DNA of 64,000 bases. Source: Epinephelus fuscoguttatus (Eukaryota > Chordata > Actinopteri > Perciformes > Serranidae). Below, piece by piece: positions 12,201 to 24,304 of the stretch. Positions within the stretch are counted from its first letter, which is position 1. Every line of letters starts with the position of its first letter. The stretch is from positions 26,863,603-26,927,602 of the forward strand of contig NC_064770.1 in assembly GCF_011397635.1 (NCBI RefSeq). Reading direction: 5' to 3'. Below the pieces are notes generated by a model. It saw nothing but the letters and a program-made list of their open reading frames with translations. It had not been told where the DNA came from and made no database searches. The translations under genes were made by a program, and so were the position numbers.

Positions 12201-15200
12201 ATTTCTATGCAAAGACAAGGAGGTGTTCGTTCACAGCCATCTAGAAAATCACAGCCACCCCCCCCTCCACATCTGCCAATCTTTACTTATATCTCTCAAC
12301 CTTTACTACCAGGCAGCTTCCCCTTGAAACCCCCCTCCCCCCTGGATAAAACGTAAGGGACTTCTTCTCAAGATTTTAGTCTCCCACTGTGTGGACAGAG
12401 CTACTAGATGACACTAAATGACCTGCTGGAGGCACTAGTGGTTGGCAGAGTTTTTCAGTCTTGTGCCAACTGATCTGCAAATATCTACTTCCATCTTTGC
12501 CATATCCTAATTTATCTTTAGCGGGGTAAGTTTCTTTTATTGCTGCAGGGGCGTACACCACAAGCTCCAGCTGTAGGAGGCTTGAGGAGTAGACGGGCAG
12601 GACAGACGAGCGGTCTTTGACGAATAGCGGACTGGAAATGTAGTGGGGAACCAGGCTGTGGCAGGAGGGGGGGTGGTCCCTGTATGTGTCTGTGCACTGT
12701 TTATGGGTCACATCGGGTACATCTCTTTAAAAACCAAAAACATCTTTTTCTTTATCATCAAGGTTTTTTGCAAAAACTAGAAACTACAAAAAAAAAGAAG
12801 TCTGTTTCAGCTGTGCGCTCCGAGGCTGAGATGTTCTGTTTCTCTGCAAGCTGCCGCCTTCTCACCCCGACTGGGCTCGCTGTCCGGGCCACATCTGGGG
12901 AAGCTGTATCCAGGTGGTTCATGTTCTTTGGACCTCCACCCCTGAAGGTCGCGCCAGCATATACACAACAGGTCATTTCTGCTCATCTGGCTTTGGGGTC
13001 AGGGTCCGAGCAGGGACCCGACAAATCAGCAGAAATGGGGACACACCTCAAGTTTGGTACCAAGTCTTAAAACTTTTTCGGGATTTGCCCTCTTCCAGAG
13101 TCGCCTCAGACTCGCATCATTCAACAAAACAATCACTATTGCCTGTGTCGTCTGTTTGTGTGTTTGTTTGTTCCTGAAAACCTGCATTTACTCCACACTG
13201 GACTTGAATCAAGCAACTGGCGTTCGAAGTGGGGAGTGGAACAGAGTGGGAGGACGGGTCACTGGGACGGAGGACGAGTCTCAGATGTGCCCTGGATTTT
13301 TTTTTTTTGGCGCAGCACCAGCACTGAGAGCCCCGCCCCCCTCCCACACCCTCGCCTGCACTCTTACCTGTCTAGTGTTGGAAATCAGATGCTCTCCCTT
13401 CTTTTTTTAAAGTCACATGGACTCAAAGGCAACTGGAGCTCAAGCTTAGATATGCTTCTCAATCATGGATCAGACAAGGGTCCGGAGCAGGGGCCCCACA
13501 AAGAGCCGAATTAGCAAATCGCTCTTTAAAAGAAACAAAGGCCTGGGTTGAATATGCACATTCTAGTTCATATACAGTATACAACCAAGAGTACATAATG
13601 GGTGTATGTGTGTATATGGCTAGATCTCTCTGTTTTCCACTTAGCCTAAGCCCCCCTGAACCCCGCCCTGGCTTTGGCCCTTACCCTGTGTATCCTCCTC
13701 AACATTATATTTCCCAGAAGACAAGATCATAAACATATCAGAGTAATACAAAATAATGAAAACAAATACTTGAATCAAAAGAAGCGCCAATAATGTAATG
13801 TGAACACTTTTTGTAGTGGTTTTTTGTCTCATTCATACACTTCAGAGATTTTTGATAGCATCGGTTCAGAGTGAATTAAATTTGAAATGTTGTTGAAAAC
13901 AAAGATCGATATAAAGGCAAATTTACATCTGTTGTATTTGAGTGTTTGCACAAGGCTGCTTGTACTGTATGTTGTTTGAATGAATGTTTAGTGTGTGAGG
14001 TGAAAATACGAGAGCTCGTGATTACAGCGGAGGAACCTCCGCCTTGTGTTTCTTTTTCAATTCAGTATACTTTTGTTGTTGTTTTAATTTTTTTTTTTCT
14101 TTTTGCTTGTCAAAAATATATTCTGATGTTAATTGTTACTAGCCTCTAGCGTTGCACTGAGTGTCGGCCTCACCCCTCATCCAGCTAAACGAACAACATG
14201 ATACAAGTACTGAGGGGAGACGGGGACAGTTCATGTGTAAATGTTTACTCAAGGACTAAAAATAAGTGTGTTTTTAAAAATGTAATGTTTATCTACCTTA
14301 GTGGCTTTCATTGTGGAATAATCCAAGAAAGTATGGATCATAATTGAGTATTGCACCATTTTTCGGACTATAAACCTGAAAAAAAAACCCAAGAAAACCT
14401 GAAAAAAAAATCACATATGTATACAAAAAAATGCAGCAAAAAAAGTATTTTGCAGACCTGTGGCCATAGATTGGGGTAGAAGGACTATAGCTCTCCCAAA
14501 TCTGAGCAACAGAGAGAGTGAAGGACAAGACATCAGACTGAGCCTTGGCTTCTAGGGCTCACTTCAGAGGTGCCTACCTTTTTGGTTTGTTAGCTTTCGT
14601 TCTGTTTTCACTTATGTTCAATTCACTCATGTTGTCATTTGTTTTCCTGCAAGGCCACTGACAGTTTACAAACACTTTGTTTATTTCTGGAGTTCAAAAA
14701 AAATCAGCAACACAAAGGAATTAAACCATGGGAATGTTGGAAAAAGATTTAAAAAAAAAAAAAAAGGACAAATGCTTCCATTTTTAAAAAAAAAACAACA
14801 AAAAAACAAAAACGTGCAACACTTCAAAGAATGAAGATTTCTTGTGCTACTTTCAGAACTCTGGGATTGAACAGTGTTGTCTTGTTCTGTTTAACCTTTC
14901 TTTGTTCTGTGTTAATGTTGATTTCATGGACTATCTGAAGCCTGTATGTTTTATGTTGATCATATATATTTTTTCCTTTATATAAAAAAAAACAGAAAAA
15001 AAAGATAAGAAAAAAAAAAGACATAATTGCTCACTATCTTGCACACACACGAAAAAGTGGATCTTGTCTCAGGAAGGCCAGGGTTCCAGAGTACCAACTC
15101 CACGCCATTTTAATGTACATTTTTATGATGAGTTAAAAAAAAGAAAAAGACAAAAAAAGGATGATTTAAAAGAAACAATTCTAAGCACTGAAAGTTATGG

Positions 15201-16172
15201 ATTTCAGAAGAAGAGAAAATACCTTTTGTTTCTAAATCCGTAGCAGTTACATAATAACCAAATAATGGACTTTAAATGAAAATGGAGTGCTTTATATATA
15301 AATCTATATATTAAAATTGCTTTACATTTAAAAACAAAAAAAGGTCAATGATTTTGATTGTTCAAAAAAAAAAAGAAAGACAGTGAATAACATGCAAAAT
15401 GCTGTATGTTTAAATCTTTATTGTGTTTTCTTAATGAGGTCCCGTCCTGACTGAATCAGGAACATTGTGCATTACTCTTTCTTTCCTCTTTCTCTCTTTC
15501 TCTCTCTCATTCTCCCACAGCGGGTATTATTACTAGATGAATCAGACTTTTGTGGAGCATTTTTCACACTTTGGAGGATGTTTGTAAAACATGAGCTGGT
15601 TGTAAAGGATCATGAAACTATGCACAAGTGTTTGGGGGGAGGGGGTGGAAGATGGGGATTTTATGGCCTACTTCTAAGTGGCTGATCTATTGCAGGGGTT
15701 TTTGGGATCCAATGTGTTGGGTTTTTTTTGGTTTTTAGTTTTTTTTAAGGGGGTGCGGGAGGGCGGAGAGGTGAGCCCTCCGCCTCCAGCTTCCTTCGCC
15801 ATGCTGTGTATTCCTAAAAACCAATGAGCGTCTCACTCTTTAGCACTGTGGGATTCTAGCCTGTCACCCTCAAGGGTTTTTTCTCAGTTGTTAAAGTTTT
15901 TTGTTTTGAGGGCGGGGTGGGAGTTATGGGATTAGGGCTGCTTTGTTTTTTCTTTCTTTTGCCTTTTTTTTTTGTTTGTTTTTGAAATATTAAGTAAAAA
16001 TGTCTGTACTGAGATTTAATGAAAAGTCAGTGGCTTGTAATGTTTTATTTTTTCTCTCTGTATATCTCTTTCTCCTCATAGAATGTGATTGTTAAATGAC
16101 ATGCACCGAAACAAATGTTTTCATGAACTATGGAGCTTCTTTCAAATATTAATAAAATAGCATTTTTTTCTT
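9260..16172 (+). other. tnrc6c: Long 3'UTR of tnrc6c
   Basis: About 6.9 kb follow the TAG stop without any convincing coding exon. The stretch has many short T and A runs and C-rich segments near 11400-11520 and 12250-12340. It ends at an AATAAA followed by A-rich sequence at 16179-16188. Very long 3'UTRs are usual for vertebrate TNRC6 genes. ORFs of 60-185 codons here have no splice or homology support. Confidence 0.65.
16151..16156 (+). terminator. Polyadenylation signal of tnrc6c
   Basis: AATAAA, with a GT-rich stretch (GTGTCATTTGGTGTTTGT) about 35 bases downstream, as expected for a cleavage site. Confidence 0.6.
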
Positions 16173-16359
16173 GGCTGTAAAAAAAAAGTGTCATTTGGTG
16201 TTTGTCTTTGCACCTCCGCTCGGCTCCACCAAACTGAGATCTTTCTCATTTCCTGGCTGAGAAGTCACCTCTCTCTTTCATATCAGATCTCTGCGGCAGA
16301 GCTGGTGTCATTTCCTGTAAAATGTTTGCTGCACCATTAGTGCGATGCCAGAAGTCACG

Positions 16360-19300
16360 TCAGGCTCTGAGGGCGAGCTGTCTGGGACAGGCGTAGTAGT
16401 TGTCCTGTGGCTGTCGGATGTTGGGGTTGGCGTACACGGGGAAGTTGACTTCCTCCAGGTGTGAGTGGGCCTCTGGGCTATTTTGAGGGATTCCAGCGCT
16501 CTGCTGCTTCCTGGTCATTTCCTCATAGATAGGAGCAGGCGGTGGTGGTCTGTGACGACGCCTTGCCTTCACCTGCAACACATTATTTCTTACTATTATT
16601 TAGATACCATTTTATGCTCAGTATGGAGTATTAACAAGCTTCTGCACTTGCACTTGCACTTCCAATATGCATTTGTTTCTTTTCAATTTCTTTTATTAGT
16701 CAATTGTTGTCTCAATTAATCGATTTATGTTTTAGTCTGTAAGTCTTAAGCATGGATCCAGGGACCCACACGGGTCCTTGAAGGAGCTCCAGGGGTCCTT
16801 AGAAAATGAGGAATAGTTTATTTTCACTGCAGTATTCTCTACAGAAGTGAGCCCAGTGTGAGTAAGAGTCGTGAAAGTAACTATTCTGGATATAGGTTTC
16901 ACTTCCTCCACAGTTATCTCCTCAACTGTAGCTGACAACTGTAGAATTCTGGTCTCAATTATTCAGATGGTCCCTGCAGCTAAATCTTCTCAAATAGGGG
17001 TCTGTGACCAAATGTGCATCAATTTAAGGGTGTTTGACACAAAAAGGTTGAGAGCCACTGGTCTATAAAATGTCAGGAAATTGTGAAAAAATGTGCATCA
17101 CAGAAATCTTGAAAAGTTGTTTTGGCCAACCAGCAAATGTATACACTTTACAGTGATTAAAAAATTAAAATGACCATCAAGTATTTACATTTGAAAAGCT
17201 CGAACCAGAATTTTTTTGTCATCTTTGCTTAAAAAAAAAACAAAACCTAAATGATTAATGAATTGACGCAGATTAGCTTTCTGTCAGTGTTTGAATGTTT
17301 AATAGATTAATGCCACTTGATTTATTCCTGCAGAGCAGCGACTTCCTGCGTTCAGACAAGAAATGACGCACAGATTAAACTGAACAAAATAAAAAATGTA
17401 TCCACTGCTCTTTTAAGTCAACCCTTCGACACTGAGAAAGAGGATTTTTATCCTTAAATTCTGCTGCATAACTTTATTATTACTCTAAAAAAATGATGAG
17501 GGAAAAAAAATGAAATAAGAAAAAGGAAAAATAATCTGTAGGCTGGATGTCACGATGAATTCTAAACATGTTTTGTGGTCTCTGGCGGTGATTTGAAATC
17601 CTGTTCTTGGTAAACAGATGTAAAGTTACATGTATGTACACCAAACAGCAAAGTAAAGTCTTGTTGAGGCTCAGTCTGCAGAACAAAACACAATACAGGG
17701 ACTGGACAGAATAATAGAAACACTTTACAAGATGTTCTGATTGACATCAACTTTTGAGGCTGATGTTTTTTACAGTTAAACACATATCACACTATGGGGC
17801 TTGTTCAGTTTTCTTTTTGAATATTATATATTGGTATGAGGAATTTTCCCTTTGAGATTTGGTTTAATGTCACAGATTTTGTGACTCATGCACCAACAGT
17901 CCCAGCAATAATTATTACGCCTCTTTTTTACAGAAGTTGCCTTGAAAACCTGCGCACTCAAACAGATGTTTGTCAGGCCTCCATTAAAGCTGACATATTA
18001 ATTGGTGTCGAGCTCTAAAAAGACTCACTTGTGTAGACGTCTTTGTCTTTTTGATTTGCAGCAGTTGCTGCCTGAACATCAGACTGCGTCAGAAATATTG
18101 CAACATAAACTGACAAACATCTTCTGCGTAAATACTCACACATTTGTCAGTGGCCAGCCAGCTGAGCGTGAGCAGAAGAAATCCTGCTGCTGTGAAGATG
18201 GTGAACAGCACAGGAGGGTAGCTGGGAGAGCACTGGCACGGCCTCCCTGCACCACAAACACCAACATGCATTAAAATCTGCTCAACATTACTTGGGTTTA
18301 GCTGCAGCAAAGTGTACTGTGAGGTGTTTTAACTACACACCTGTTCCTTCAACCAACAAAAAGACCTTTTGAGCGCAGGCGGCGATCCTATCCGAGTTGT
18401 TCTCTTTGTAGCTCAGCTCCCACATGTAGACTCCTGTGTCACTGCGCTGTAAATGGGACATGGTCACATTGACCTGCAGGGAGTCCAGACCTCCACGGAA
18501 CTGCAGACGCTTCCTGTGCTCTGGGTCGACCCTGAGTTTGTCACCCTCTGCCATGGACAGCAGGGTTGTCTGGCTCTGGCTGCTGCGATGGTACAGATGG
18601 AGGCCCATCAGGCTGCCGTGTTCCAACTGAGGGGAACAGGAGAGCCCCAGTGACTGGTTCTCCATCAGCTGCCTGAAGATCAACTCTGCGTAGGCTGGAG
18701 GAGAAATAAAATCAGGTAATGGCTGTACTTAGTCATGCTAGCAGCGTTGTGCTATTGACGGCAGCGTCCATCTGTCCACTTAGGTCCAGACTGAAATATC
18801 CTCACAACTATTGGATGGATTGCCTTGACATTTGGTACAGATATCCTCGTCCTCAGAGGATGAATCCTATTGGCTTTGGTTACCCTTGAAGGAATACTGT
18901 ACTGCTTTTTCTTGCATGCCTCCATGGTGAACGAAGAATCCAAAAACTAAGAAAATTCTTGATGAATTAAAGTCATTGTTTGACCACATTTAAAAACAAC
19001 AAAACTATATATCAAAGCATACATTTGCAAACTCTCACAGAAGTTGTGCAGTATAACCTAAGTCTCGTTTATCCAGTCGTATGCACGATACTTCCCAAAC
19101 AGCCTTTTCTGACAGGGAACTGTAATGAAAGTGAAACTTATCCACGCTCTCTTCAAAGCAGGACTCCACTGACAAAAACAATAATTTTACCTCACTGAAC
19201 ATGGGAGCTGCTGGTCTAACACTGCCTCCATCAGGTAGTTTGTTTGTGTTGTGAGAGACTTTGGTGTTTACAGGGTTAGATAAGATTCATCATTGTCACA

Positions 19301-20665
19301 TAGTACATGAACAAGTTAAATGAAGCTTAAGTAAGTTCAATCTGAAAGACCACCCCTACCACTTCCACTAATCAGCTGACTGCAGATGTTCCCTCTCCTA
19401 GTTAGCCAATCAAACCTTGCCACGATCTCCTTCAGCCACTCATGTTGCTGCTACCAAACTTTCCATCCGTTCTCCTCTCCGCTCCTGTCAGCTGTCATTT
19501 TAGGTAGAATCATCACACCCTCCTCCACCCCATTCACCTCCCGTCACCTTATCCAGAGCCCAGAACGAGCTCATCAAAAGCCCACTCCTCTTCACATCCA
19601 GATCCTCACCTCCCTCTTCATTTCATCTCATCAATACCATTACCACCACCACCAGCGTCAAGACTCCATGGGGGGGATTTTTCCCTCTAGCACTGTTCAG
19701 GCTTTGTGCAACCACCACAAAGGAAGTTGTTGGGTTCAAACCCACAACCTTCTTGCTGTGACACAAACCTGTGGCTTATGACTAGTAAGCAAACCGTATT
19801 TATTTGCGAAGATTTAAAAGCAACCACATAAATATGTAATAGATTTCAATGTAGTATAAGAAGTGGAAATATTAGCATGCTAACACCCCAAACTATGATG
19901 GCCTCCGTCTATCCCTCTGCAGACTCTCATCCATGCATTCATCACTCGACTACTGCAACAGTCTCCTCTACGGTGTTTCAGCCAAAACACTCAAGAAACT
20001 ACAGTATGCAGAACTCAGCTGCTCGTCTTCTCACACACTCCCGCACCCGTCCTTCATAACCTCCACTGGCACCCTATCTTCCAGTGTATCCACTTCAAAC
20101 TCCTCAAAGCTCTCCCCCTACCTGTCTGAGCTCCTTCACGGCAACACTCCCTCCTGCATTGTTAGGTCTGCTGATGCCAACCTCCTGTCCCCCCCAACTA
20201 GGACTAACCACCGCACCAGGTTGGACAGGGCCTTTTGCTGCTCCCACCCTCTGGACCTCACTCCCTAAAAACATCAGAGACTCCCCTAACTCTCCACCTT
20301 CAAGAAAACCCTTAAAACACACCTTTTCAAAACTGCCTATGACCTTTAAAGTCAGTGTACTTTGCCTCTTCTGGGCCATTTCCCTCCCTACCTCCCTGTG
20401 GTTGCTGGTGTTGTTCTCTGCAAAGCATCTTTGAGTATCCTGAAAAGCTTTTAGCTTTTGCACCACAGTGCCGCAGTACATCCACACAGCGCTGCGGGCA
20501 TGGCTGTAACCAAAGCCACACAGCTGTGGTCTCATATTCCTCCCAGTAAATGAAAATACTGTATATAAGAAGCCACAAAGTTAAATTTTCACAAGTAAAA
20601 TGTCAATTTCTCTTACCTTCAAAGAGCTGAATGAAAATAAGAATGCATGCCAAGCTCATCTCCAT
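16360..20665 (-). CDS. cd7: CD7-like single-Ig membrane receptor
   Basis: Four exons on the minus strand: 20617-20665 (ATG, signal peptide MEMSLACILIFIQLFE), 18341-18694 (V-type Ig domain), 18140-18246 (stalk and membrane span), 16360-16572 (tail, stop TGA). The phases 1/1/0 match, giving 240 residues, the length of human CD7. The Ig domain has the first Cys (GLSCSP) and the SDTGVY motif, and like CD7 lacks the usual Trp. The second canonical Cys after SDTGVY is missing (SDTGVYMW). The membrane span is VLFTIFTAAGFLLLTLSWLA. The tail has IYEEM, similar to the VYEDM of CD7, plus VYANPN and NYYA tyrosine sites. CD7 is a co-receptor on T and NK cells. Human CD7 lies on the same chromosome arm as TNRC6C, which supports the call. 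A fish-specific CD7-like paralogue (cd7al) is equally possible. Confidence 0.7.
18764..18895. repeat. Dispersed fish repeat, copy 1
   Basis: Contains AACTATTGGATGGATTGCC and flanking sequence that returns in inverted form at 41735-41965 (GGCAATCCATCCAATAG-like, read on the other strand). It lies in the first intron of the CD7-like gene. Confidence 0.55.
18893..19200. mobile_element. Fragment of the GAATACTTC/TTAA MITE family
   Basis: Starts AAGGAATACT and shares internal blocks with 40799-41220, notably AAACTCTCA and TTTATCCAGTCGTATGC at matching spacing. It is degenerate, with no intact second end. Confidence 0.5.
19925..20445 (+). mobile_element. L2-clade LINE, 3' coding remnant
   Basis: In shifting frames the sequence reads SSLDYCNSLLYGV, KLQYAELS, LSELLHG and AFCCSHPLDL, followed by a lysine-rich end. 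This matches the C-terminal part of L2-type reverse transcriptase ORFs (SRLDYCNSLLYG, FSxxAPxLWNSLP, FKxxLKTHLF). Frame breaks make it a dead fragment. It sits in the first intron of the CD7-like gene. Confidence 0.65.
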
Positions 20666-21177
20666 GGCCCTTTCAGTTAGAAATGCACTCAGATATACTG
20701 AAGCAAATTCATATTCTACTCCTCCTATTTCCTTCAGTCACTTGTGAGACTTTGCGGACAGCCTCACTGTATTTATTGTTCTTCACCTCTGAGCAGGAAG
20801 CGGACTTCAAAGCAAGAAGTGTTGTTGAGCGTCTGCGGTCGGTCTTGTGTTTATCAGACTCGGGGTGTTAAGCATCAGACAGTGCACACCCCTTAAGTAT
20901 TAACCGACACAAAAATTGAAAATTAAACTCTCCACAAAAGTTTGATTATTATAAATATTGATCCATCCAAAGTTGAGCTTTGTCACATAGTGATAGTGAG
21001 CAGAATTGTGCACAATATCTGAGTTGTAACTGTCTGCTTTCAGCACTCAGGTTATGAAATTATTGAGCAAGAAAAGAGGATGTAAGAATATGACTTTCAT
21101 GCTGTAATACCGGATATGTCTGGTGTGTGTATAAGATCAGCCTGAAAGTGCAGCTCAGACACAGTCAGGAGGACACT

Positions 21178-21204
21178 CAGCAGCAGCAGCAGCAGCAGCA
21201 GCAG
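21178..21204. repeat. CAG microsatellite
   Basis: Nine CAG units in a row. Confidence 0.9.
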
Positions 21205-21636
21205 AGGGGTTGTTGTTAGTTGTTGATATTCAGTGATTTCACATCAACCACAATAACTAGCAGCTGCTGTCCAGCAGAAGTGGTTTTGGTGTCCTGTGAG
21301 CGTGCACTCTATGCCTGCAAGAAATCTGTCTTTGCAAAGCTTATAATTAGGCTTGGGCGGTATCTATTTTTTCATTCCTACCTGATATTTTACCAGAGTA
21401 TACAGTATATGATGTTGTTATTTGTGGGAAAAAAAGAAACAGCAACAACAACAATCATGTAAGCTGAGACTCTGTAGCGCCTTCTGGAGCTCAAAAGCTC
21501 AAACTGGCTGTAGAGGGGATGGGAGTATTCTGCCTGCATAATCTAACACTATATCTTTAAACTTTTTCAATTCAGTGGTGGGTTTTTTTCCAGCTGCAAC
21601 AACATGGTGACAGCTGGTTATGTTTTCACCTTGTGA

Positions 21637-21638
<2 letters not shown>

Positions 21639-21678
<40 letters not shown>
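21639..21678. repeat. GT dinucleotide microsatellite
   Basis: About 20 GT units, followed by GGGTGGGTG. Confidence 0.95.
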
Positions 21679-21688
<10 letters not shown>

Positions 21689-21778
21689 CATCATGGCAAA
21701 ATGTGCCCCTGGAGACACGTACTGTGGCGGTTACTAACACAGAAGCTATTTTGAGTACTCTGGCAGGTGTTTTTATAT

Positions 21779-21802
21779 CTGTCTGTCTGTCTGTCTGTCT
21801 GT
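21779..21802. repeat. CTGT tetranucleotide microsatellite
   Basis: Six CTGT units. Confidence 0.9.
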
Positions 21803-22939
21803 GGAAAGATTTAGTCACCATGATAGTGTCACAATCTTGCAAGATGCACTCATGAAACTTTACAGGTGTGCGGCTGAGATCAAAATAAAAGCCGAGTTTG
21901 AAGATGGGTGTGATCTGAGCAGGGGCATGTGGAGTAAGGAGACATGTATAGCTGCAGACGCATTCTGTTTGTAGCATACATGACATGCCCCCACAATCTG
22001 TGCCCATGACTAGTACAAGACAAACTACAAACTACTACAATCCACTTTACAATTAGTAATACATGAAGATGTGATTCACTTAATAATTAACAAGATGTAG
22101 CCCTTACTATTACCCTTAACTTAACCATAACAGCCTCTCTTCGAATGTTATACTTCACAGCTAGCTAATCGCTAACTTAGCAATTTAGCCAGGACTTGTG
22201 CTTCCAGGCAAAGGAGCGAACACAGCTGATCATGGACTGATGTGTAGATGGTGGGCGAGTCATCTAGCTAGAAGGCGGGGCATGTAGCTGCTCCAGCTGC
22301 AGTTATACCTACCTGGGAGTAAGGGGCAGAAAGGAAAGGGACCTTTGACCCTGCACATCCCTGCACCGCAGCTGGAGTGATCTAATCGCAGGATGGTCTC
22401 TAGTTTGAGAAAAAGGAAAAAGAAATAGAAATAAACAATGCAGGAGTACTTAATTCAGCAAATACCTTTCATTTAAAGACACAGCACTAAATGTCCTATG
22501 ACCACCACTGACTAAGGCACACAAACATGCATTTTAGGTGAGAATGCAAACTGTATTTACACAGAAAATTGTTGTAAGTTGTTACAGTCACATCACATGT
22601 CAGTGGGGACGTATTAGAACTCAGTTTTGACCTATTCATACCCTTATTTTTCTTATTATACAGAAAAATACAACTATATACCATTCCAAATTTTTCTCTT
22701 TCAGAGAACCAAGACTAACACAGGCTTCACACTTCATTTAAACACGACAGAAACAAAATAAAACTCAACATTGCCATAGTAAGCGTTGTTAGTCATCTAG
22801 TTAGTGTTTCTAGTGATTGCTCCAACAATCAACAGCTCTGGTTTGGCTGAAAAACCCTTAATTCACTGAGTTTAAATAGAGATGTCTGTTCTATACTCAT
22901 TCTATTTCTATAGATGGAGCTTATATTGTAGTATTGTAG

Positions 22940-24034
22940 CTGCAGGATGCTGTGGTAGCTATGCTGGTTCAGTGTGCCTTCAATTTTGAATAAATCCCCA
23001 ACAGTGTCACCAACAAAACACCCCCACACCATCACACCTCCTCCTCCATGCTTCACAGTGGGAACCAGGCATGTGGAATCCATCCGTTCACCTTTTCTGT
23101 GTCTCACAAAGACACGGCGGTTGGAACCAAAGATCTCAAATTTGGACTCATCAGACCAAAGCACAGATTTCCACTGGTCTAATGTCCATTCCTTGTGTTT
23201 CTTGGCCCAAACAAATCTCTTCTGCTTGTTGCCTCTCCTTAGCAGTGGTTTCCTAGCAGCTATTTGACCATGAAGGCCTGATTCGCGCAGTCTCCTCTTA
23301 ACAGTTGTTCTAGAGATGGGTCTGCTGCTAGAACTCTGTGTGGCATTCATCCGGTCTCTGATCTGAGCTGCTGTTAACTTGCGATTTCTGAGGCTGGTGA
23401 CTCGGATGAACTTATCCTCAGAGGCAGAGGTGACTCTTGGTCTTCCTTTCCTGGGTCGGTCCTCATGTGTGCCAGTTTCGCTGTAGCGCTTGAAGGTTTT
23501 TGCGACTCCACTTGGGGGCACATTTAAAGTTTTTGCAATTTTCCGGACTGACTGACCTTCATTTCTTAAAGTAATGATGGCCACTCGTTTTTCTTTAGTT
23601 AGCTGATTGGTTCTTGCCATAATATGAATTTTAACAGTTGTCCAATAGGGCTGTCGGCTGTGTATTAACCTGACTTCTGCACAACACAACTGATGGTCCC
23701 AACCCCATTGATAAAGCAAGAAATTCCACTAATTAACCCTGATAAGGCACACCTGTGAAGTGGAAACCATTTCAGGTGACTACCTCTTGAAGCTCATGGA
23801 GAGAATGCCAAGAGTGTGCAAAGCAGTAATCAGAGCAAAGGGTGGCTATTTTGAAGAAACTAGAATATAAAACATGTTTTCAGTTATTTCACCTTTTTTG
23901 TTAAGTACATAACTCCACATGTGTTCATTCATAGTTTTGATGCCTTCAGTGAGAATCTACAATGTAAATAGTCATGAAAATAAAGAAAACGCATTGAATG
24001 AGAAGGTGTGTCCAAACTTTTGGCCTGTACTGTA
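22940..24034 (-). mobile_element. Tc1-like transposon, truncated at its 3' end
   Basis: The intact end is on the right: read on the minus strand it begins TACAGTACAGGCCAAAAG at a TA. The transposase reads leftwards from there. The right 290 bases also encode, on the plus strand, a C-terminal transposase tail (SGDYLLKLMERMPRVCKAVI). That fits a Tc1 family with long inverted repeats reaching into the coding end. Homology stops abruptly near 22940, so the second inverted repeat is missing. Confidence 0.85.
22942..23620 (-). pseudogene. Tc1-like transposase, C-terminus lost
   Basis: It starts at MARTNQLTKEKR with two helix-turn-helix regions (VRKIAKTLNVPPSGVAKTF; ISRTTVKRRLRESGL), then a GRPR-type AT-hook/linker. 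The catalytic core begins with the first Asp (VLWSDESKFEIFG) and GGGGVMVWGCF. The second catalytic Asp and the Glu of DD34E are absent, because the frame runs out of transposon sequence after about 226 residues. It cannot be an active transposase. Confidence 0.85.
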
Positions 24035-24172
24035 TGTTTCCAAAAAAAAAAGCTATGAAGCAAATATCTGTGTGTTTTCAAACATAAGTTGAAATCCCCC
24101 TAAATCTCACATGGATCAGACTTTTGCCTTGAGTGTCACAGAGTGTGGAACCAATCAGAAGTTGATTGGTCT

Positions 24173-24218
24173 CAGGTGTGCAGTGCTGCTCTGATGAGGC
24201 TGACTGGAAGTTTAAAAT
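24173..24218 (+). promoter_or_regulatory. Putative oocyte promoter of zp3-like gene 1
   Basis: CTCAGGTGTG contains an E-box CAGGTG at 24173-24178, followed by TTTAAAAT at 24211-24218 as a TATA-like box, 87 bases before the ATG. A CCAAT box is at 24151. Oocyte-specific ZP genes are known targets of FIGLA acting through E-boxes; its use here is inference from the same layout at the second gene. Confidence 0.45.
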
Positions 24219-24304
24219 GCTCCACTGCTCAGACTGGTGTGCTGCTGAGTGGGTCAGACAGGAGGAGTGTTTGCATTCTGCACCAGTCTGCTGTTTTAAT
24301 ATTC

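Larger units (their letters stand above)
20666..22939. other. Gene-free interval with microsatellites
   Basis: No coding exon could be supported. It holds a CAG run (21178-21204), a long GT run (21639-21678) and a CTGT run (21779-21802). The 5' flank of the CD7-like gene, with its presumed promoter, lies at the left edge; no clear TATA box was seen. Confidence 0.5.

Noticed and set aside
20104-20535. 143-codon minus-strand frame
   Set aside because: Antisense of the L2-like LINE fragment; it matches no protein pattern I recognise.
23746-23870. Plus-strand open stretch resembling a transposase C-terminus, as a possible second Tc1 copy
   Set aside because: Better explained as part of the long terminal inverted repeat of the same element.
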